This document shows, in pieces, positions 59,039 to 64,000 of a stretch of DNA of 64,000 nt. Below the pieces are notes generated by a model that was not told the DNA's origin, searched no databases, and saw nothing but the letters and a program-made list of their open reading frames with translations. The translations under genes and the position numbers were made by a program. The stretch comes from Ambrosia x helenae (taxonomy: Eukaryota; Streptophyta; Magnoliopsida; Asterales; Asteraceae). Numbering within the stretch: position 1 is the stretch's first letter; the number at the start of each line of letters is the position of its first letter. The stretch spans positions 80,432,555 to 80,496,554 of the forward strand of contig CM061232.1 in NCBI GenBank assembly GCA_030844895.1, in the 5' to 3' direction.

Positions 59039-60208
59039 AATAGGCTGAAGCTACTCATGTGTTGACTTTCCTAATCGCGTGTACTGCTGTCGTAAACGCG
59101 TTTTGACATCCCGGAACATGATTTGACACCTAGGAACATGATAGGAACCCCGGGATGCACCCAATGACTTAGTAAGACGTGTTCGGACCTGATTATGCGT
59201 TAATCGGACATTATGCTAGACTAGGTGAACAATTGCGCGTATTAAGCGTTTAATTGCATATGTTGCATGATGTCTTGTATTTATCTAACACGTGGAATGT
59301 CGGGTCACCAATGGGATGTCGGGTCTCGTCTGGCACGGTCGGTTTAATAGTTAAAGGTGTTTTCAAACGTTTATGGTCACGGTCTGGACATTCGGGGACT
59401 AGTTAGCCTGCGGGTTATTAGTCCAATACTTATACACATCTTATGATAGGTCGCCGCTATTTGGGGCTATCATAACATAATTACTTAACTGTTTTCAAGT
59501 AACGCAATCCGAGGTGAGTTTTACAGCCCCACTTTTACCGTTTTACTTTCGGGGGAGAAACATGCTACTTATTTACTTATTAAAGGTCATGTTATACTAT
59601 GGTTACTTTACATGTACTATGCGGCTTTTTATGGAAAGTCCCAGGGGGGAAACCATGAATGTGCGGGGATGCACAACGGGGGAAATGTGGATAGATCTAT
59701 TGGGCCTCACAAACCCCACTCGACGGCTGGGCCGGGCGGGTGCATATTGTCTCTTATTAATGGATTCCCAACCGCAGTAGTAAACAAACACTTAACGTCT
59801 AGCTAACGTTCTTATAACCTAGTAGTAACGGATATGATCTTCACAACTTATAACAAACGCTTTATAAAAGAAAACCTGTGAACTCACCAGCATTATATGT
59901 TAACATTTTTGGCATGTTTTCTCAGGTCGCTAAGGTAGCAGTCAATGGGCTAGGCGCACGGAGTCATGCACAGCGTCTAATATTTTGAAGCATATTAAAC
60001 AATGTTTTGTAAACAATGATATGTCTTTTGGTTGTAAACAAGAATGCTTCCGCTGCTGGTTTACGGCTCAAAGCATGATATTTTGGTTTTAAATATATTT
60101 ATGAATGCATGTTTGTTGTATGTTTATTGTGATCGTTGACTGAGATCCTGGTGTGTCACGCGCCTCGCGGTAAAACCCCGCACGTGGAAATTTGAGGGTG
60201 TGACAGAT

Positions 60209-60221
60209 TGGTATCAGAGCC
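60209..60221 (+). promoter_or_regulatory. Primer-binding site of the plus-strand chromovirus
   Basis: TGGTATCAGAGCC, three bases after the LTR end; perfect tRNA-Met type site. Confidence 0.92.
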
Positions 60222-60827
60222 AACGGTTATAGTGAACTAGGACTGCATGTAGAGTCTAGTCTATAACTGAGTCGCACACACTAGACGGTCACAATTAGTC
60301 GAGTCTTAACAAGTGGGTAACAATATGACTTGCCGGGGGGTGTCGGTGTCGTCATCTTCTACGCTACATCATCTATTTACTCTTTATCATCCTATTTCTT
60401 GACTTATCCTTACTATGATTCGATGGCGAACGATACACTATTGAACTTTCTTGATGGCGGTGTACATTGGGGTAGCTTCGGCGTACTCTTGAGATCTGTC
60501 CAGGGATTTGGACATGTCCCTTCTATGCCCTAATGAACACGCTCGTTCTTATGCATACTGTCTTGTACTTATACTTATGATAATACCATGATTGGGCGCT
60601 AGTGTTCGGTGACTTGAACTTCAAACTTAAAGCGCGCCTGGAGGACCATGTAGATCAGTTTATCATGTCGGGTGCACACGAGATCATAAACTGTGATGCA
60701 TGGGATCCCTGGCGGACTTTGGGCTTGAACGGATGGACCCGAACTGGGCTCGGTCTAGTTTCTTGAAATTCCTAATGGGTTATACCACGGGCAAGCCTAA
60801 ATCTTTTGTTTCATGTTGTGACAGAAG
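60222..60827. other. Chromovirus leader, no supported ORF
   Basis: About 600 bp between primer site and gag. Short frames are present but none resembles the extra ORF of the other chromovirus or any known domain. Confidence 0.55.
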
Positions 60828-62832
60828 ATGTCGGGAGCTCGTGGAGGTCGCAGAGGCGGCCGTGCCGGCGGTCGTGCTGGCGGCCGCGGTGGCGGCGGTG
60901 GCCGTGGGAACATTAATATGACCCAAGCGGAGTTGGATAACCTGATGCAGCAGCATGTGAATATTGCTTTGGCTGCATTCCAAGCCGCTCATAACGCTAT
61001 GGGTGGTACGTCGGTTCTCACCTATTCTAACTTGTTCTGGGGTACTGTGCCCTTTCCTTGATTTCACCTGTGTGTCTGTTCCAGGTGGTGCTGTTAATCC
61101 TCCTCCACCCCAGTGCTCTTACAAAAAGTTTATGGATTGCAAGCCCCACAACTTTAGTGGCACTGAAGGGGCAGTGGGACTGCTCCGCTGGTTGGAGAAA
61201 ATCGAATCGGTTTTCTCGATGTGCAGCTGCCCGGAAGGCGACCGGGTGAAATATGCTTCTGCGACCCTGGAGGGTCAAGCTCTGACTTGGTGGAACTCCA
61301 CCACCCAGACTATGGGTATTGGGGAAGCCCACGCTATGCCCTGGGCGGAGTTCATTCAGTTACTGAAAAACGAGTACTGCCCGAGGGATGAAATCCAGAA
61401 ACTTGAGCACGAAGTCTGGAATCATAAGATGGTGGGGTCCGAGATTGAAACTTACACTGCTAGGCACAACGAGTTGGCGGTGTTGTGCCCTGATCTGCAC
61501 GCACCCGAATACCGAAGGATTGAACATTATGTCGCTGGGTTGGTACCAGAGATCGCAGGGTTGGTTGCTACGGGTAATCTTACTGTTTATTCTGAGGTGG
61601 TTCGGTCGGCTCACAGGCTGACCAACATGAAGGTGGCTGAAGGGGTCTTGCCTCCTCGAGGCGCTACTGTGAAGGCTCCTGATAGTAACAAGCGGAAGTG
61701 GGAAGCTGTGGGGAAAGGCTCGAGTTCGGCTCAGCCTCAGCAGGTGAGGAAGTCTGATGTTGGGGGATCGTCGTCTGAACAGAAAACGGGGGGTTATCAG
61801 GGGAGGTTGCCGAAGTGTGAACGATGTTGGTTCCATCATACTGGTCGTTGCGACAAGAACCAGTGTCGCCGGTGCAACAAGGCCGGGCATGTGGCTCATG
61901 ACTGCAGGGTTAATCTTCAGGGTAACCGGAACCCACCTGCCACACCTACTCCGGCTCCTCCTGTTGCTGCTCCCCAGGGAAACCAGGGCAAACAGGGGTG
62001 CTACAATTGTGGTGAACTTGGTCACTACAAGTGTGAATGCCCCAAGTTGAAGCAGGGCGAGGCTGGGAAGAACGGGTCGGGTAATGGAAACAATGGGGGC
62101 GGAGGCAGGAATGCTCGCGCCTTCGTGATTGGTTCGAGCGGGGCTCGACAGGATCCTGACACTGTTACTGGTACGTTTCTTCTCGATAATCGCTATGCTA
62201 CGGTTTTATTCGATTCCGGTGCCGATAAGAGTTTTATATCTCTTGGGTTTAGTCAATTGCTTGATAGGGTACCTACACCTTTAGAGGCTAAGTACTTGAT
62301 AGAATTGGCTGATAGTAAAAAGGTCGAGGCGACGCACGTCCTTAGGGAGTGTTACCTTGAGTTGTCAGGTTATTCCTTCCCTATTGATCTTATGCCGGTG
62401 TCTTTGGGTAGTTTCGATGTTGTCGTGGGTATGGACTGGTTGTCTCTGTATCATGCTGAGATCGTTTGTTTTGATAAAGTCATCCGACTACCTCTCCCTG
62501 ATGGAGAAATTCTGTTGGTGCACGGTGAGAAGAGCGGGGTCCCGTTGAGTATCATTTCGTGTATGAAAGCCTATAAGTATCTTCGGAAGGGGTATTCTGC
62601 CATTCTGGCGCTTGTTTCGGTTTCGTTTGAGGAAGAGAAGGAGATTGAACATATTCCTGTTGTCCGTGACTTTCCCGATGTATTCCTGAAGACTTACCTG
62701 GTCTTCCGCCTTATCGTCAGGTCGAATTCAGTATTGAACTTACTCCAGGTGCGGCCCCTATTGCCCGAGCCCCATATCGTCTTGCACCTCCCGAGATGCA
62801 GGAGTTGTCAAACCAGTTGCAGGAGCTGTTAG
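60828..62832 (+). CDS. Gag-protease of the plus-strand chromovirus, with intron
   Basis: ATG at 60828 opens an Arg/Gly-rich stretch and GNINMTQAELDNLM. Exon 1 ends at 61005 in phase 1; intron 61006-61084 (79 nt, GTACGT...TTCCAG). Exon 2 opens with a Pro-rich linker and SYKKFMDCKPHNFSG. Gag domain: DRVKYASATLEGQALTWW, NEYCPRDEIQKLEHE. Two intact zinc knuckles, CRRCNKAGHVAHDC and CYNCGELGHYKCEC, flank a Pro-rich linker. Protease: FDSGADKSF (about 62209-62235) and VVGMDWLSLYHAEI. Unspliced reading from the ATG stops at the end of the intron region, so splicing is needed for full Gag. The frame is lost at about 62683 by one missing base, which separates protease from RT. Confidence 0.88.
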
Positions 62833-64000
62833 AGAAGGGTTTCATTCGACCCAGTTCGTCCCCGTGGGGAGCCCCTATTTTGTTTGTCAAGAAGAAGGAC
62901 GGGAGCCTGCGAATGTGTATCGACTACCAGGAATTGAACAAGGTTACCATCAAGAATCGTTATCCTCTTCCTCGCATCGATGACTTATTTGACCAGCTTC
63001 AGGGTTCTAGTTTCTATTCGAAGATCGATTTGAGGTCGGGGTACCATCAGTTGAGGGTTCAAGAAGCTGACATTCCGAAGACCGCCTTTCGAACTCGCTA
63101 TGGCCATTTTGAATTCCTGGTCATGCCTTTCGGTCTCACCAATGCACCGGCCATTTTTATGGATCTGATGAACCGTGTTTGTAAGCCCTATCTTGATAAG
63201 TTCGTGATTGTTTTCATTGATGATATTCTAGTCTATTCCAAGAACGAGGTGGACCACCAGGAACACTTGCGACTTGTTTTGGAACTCCTGAGGCGGGAAC
63301 AGTTGTACGCCAAGTTTTCTAAGTGTAGCTTCTGGTTGCGTGAAGTCCAGTTCCTTGGTCATGTTGTTAATGAGAAAGGAATTCACGTTGACCCAGCTAA
63401 AATTGAAGCCATTAAAGACTGGGAAGTACCAAAGACGCCATCTGAGGTGCGGCAATTCCTGGGCCTTGCAGGTTATTATCGTCGTTTTATCGAGGGATTT
63501 TCGAAGATCGCTCAACCCCTCACCTCGCTTACCCAGAAGGACAGGAAGTTCGACTGGGGTGATTCGCAAGAGTCAGCCTTCCAGATGTTAAAGGCTAAAC
63601 TCTATTCTGCTCCTATCTTGTCCTTGCCTGAGGGCACGGACAATTTTGTGGTTTATTGTGACGCTTCTATCCAGGGTCTCGGTTGTGTACTGATGCAGCG
63701 CGAGAAGGTCATCGCCTATGCTTCTCGTCAGCTCAAAGTTCATGAGAAAAACTACCCCACCCATGATCTGGAATTGGGTGCTGTAGTCTTTGCTTTAAAG
63801 ATTTGGAGGCATTACTTGTACGGTACCAAGTGCACTATATACACCGATCACAAGAGCCTCCAGCATATCTTTGATCAGAAGGTGTTGAATATAAGACAGT
63901 GTCGCTGGGTCGAGCTTCTTAATGATTACGAGTGCGCTATTAAATACCATCCTGGCAAGGCGAATGTGGTCGCAGACGCCTTGAGCAGGAAGGAAACGGC
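62684..64000 (+). CDS. RT and RNase H of the plus-strand chromovirus, open to window end
   Basis: In the frame following the 1-nt loss, pol is open without a stop to 64000. RT blocks: SSPWGAPILFVKKKDGSLR, IDLRSGYHQLRV, FGLTNAPAIFMDLMN and catalytic FIDDILVYSK (about 63210-63240). Connection: GLAGYYRRFIEGFSKIAQPL. RNase H: VYCDASIQGLGC, ELGAVVFALKIWRHYL, TDHKSLQHI and ADALSRKE. One unusual residue is DYQELNK where the other copies have DYRELNK. All expected RT catalytic aspartates are present. Integrase would follow outside the window. Confidence 0.92.

Larger units (their letters stand above)
57625..60205 (+). repeat. 5' LTR of the plus-strand chromovirus
   Basis: 2581 bp, TGTGACACCCGG ... 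GAGGGTGTGACA. Contains two clusters of AGGCGATTAGG-based palindromes (58005-58122 and 58962-59038). A possible TATA box is TATAAATAG at 58171-58179, after which transcription could start. No coding sequence supported. Confidence 0.9.
57625..64000 (+). mobile_element. Young Tekay-like chromovirus, right end beyond the window
   Basis: 5' LTR 57625-60205, primer site, gag, protease, RT and RNase H are present in plus orientation; integrase and 3' LTR lie outside. The candidate left target duplication is AATAC (57620-57624). It inserted into LARD LTR 3 and is therefore younger than the LARD. Only one coding lesion is visible, a missing base near 62683; everything after it is open to position 64000. 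Protein sequence resembles the other two copies but is clearly a separate subfamily, and the LTRs do not align. Confidence 0.93.

Noticed and set aside
59514..59806. Overlapping frames near the 3' part of the plus-strand LTR
   Set aside because: Inside an LTR, mutually overlapping on both strands, without domain sequence.
31489..64000. Endogenous pararetrovirus origin for the RT/RNase H sequences
   Set aside because: LTRs, primer-binding site, polypurine tract, 5-bp target duplications, integrase and chromodomain identify Ty3/gypsy retrotransposons; no movement protein is seen.

Overview
The window is plant nuclear DNA made almost entirely of transposable elements and their debris. Spliceosomal GT-AG introns, chromovirus-type Ty3/gypsy elements, an L1-type LINE, Ulp1/DUF1985 transposon genes and small Myb/SANT genes show this. 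The protein families resemble those common in daisy-family (Asteraceae) genomes; that assignment is an inference from resemblance, not proven here. I see no ordinary single-copy host gene.

Left part (1-26.5 kb). Positions 1-2525 are the decayed 3' half of a minus-strand Tekay-like chromovirus. From 2.5 to 26 kb lies a field of DNA-transposon-like material: five copies of a small Myb/SANT-like gene (two intact, at 22275 and 23316), a GRF zinc-finger gene with one intron (4240-4543), and two head-to-head Ulp1-protease-type genes (8094 leftward, 8868 rightward) separated by a tandem repeat. One of these keeps the catalytic triad but has upstream stops; the other has lost it. A four-exon coiled-coil gene of the 'putative gypsy type transposon' family lies at 15170-11994 and carries two in-frame TAGs. 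A 2.8 kb hAT-like element is filled by a GC-rich 36-bp minisatellite (16077-18370). A 216-bp hAT-type MITE with a perfect 8-bp target duplication sits at 25109-25324.

Middle part (26.5-47.3 kb). An old minus-strand L1-type LINE is split into three pieces by two insertions, each with a perfect 5-bp target duplication: a 1.3 kb solo LTR (29052-30352, TGGGC) and a 14 kb Tekay-like chromovirus (31489-45479, TGAAC). The chromovirus is itself interrupted by a 2.74 kb solo LTR (34773-37516, ACACC). The order of insertion can therefore be read directly.

Right part (47.8-64 kb). A non-coding, Tekay-derived LARD-like element is arranged LTR-internal-LTR-internal-LTR. A plus-strand, nearly intact Tekay-like element (57625 to past the window end) inserted into its third LTR.

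Most notable: (1) both chromoviruses with a preserved gag start have a short phase-1 intron at the same place near the start of gag; (2) the LARD leader has four hairpins, each with a 19-nt loop of shared sequence and different but complementary stems, just after the primer-binding site, which looks like a structured RNA signal; (3) the LTR of the plus-strand element holds five palindromes built on one core motif.
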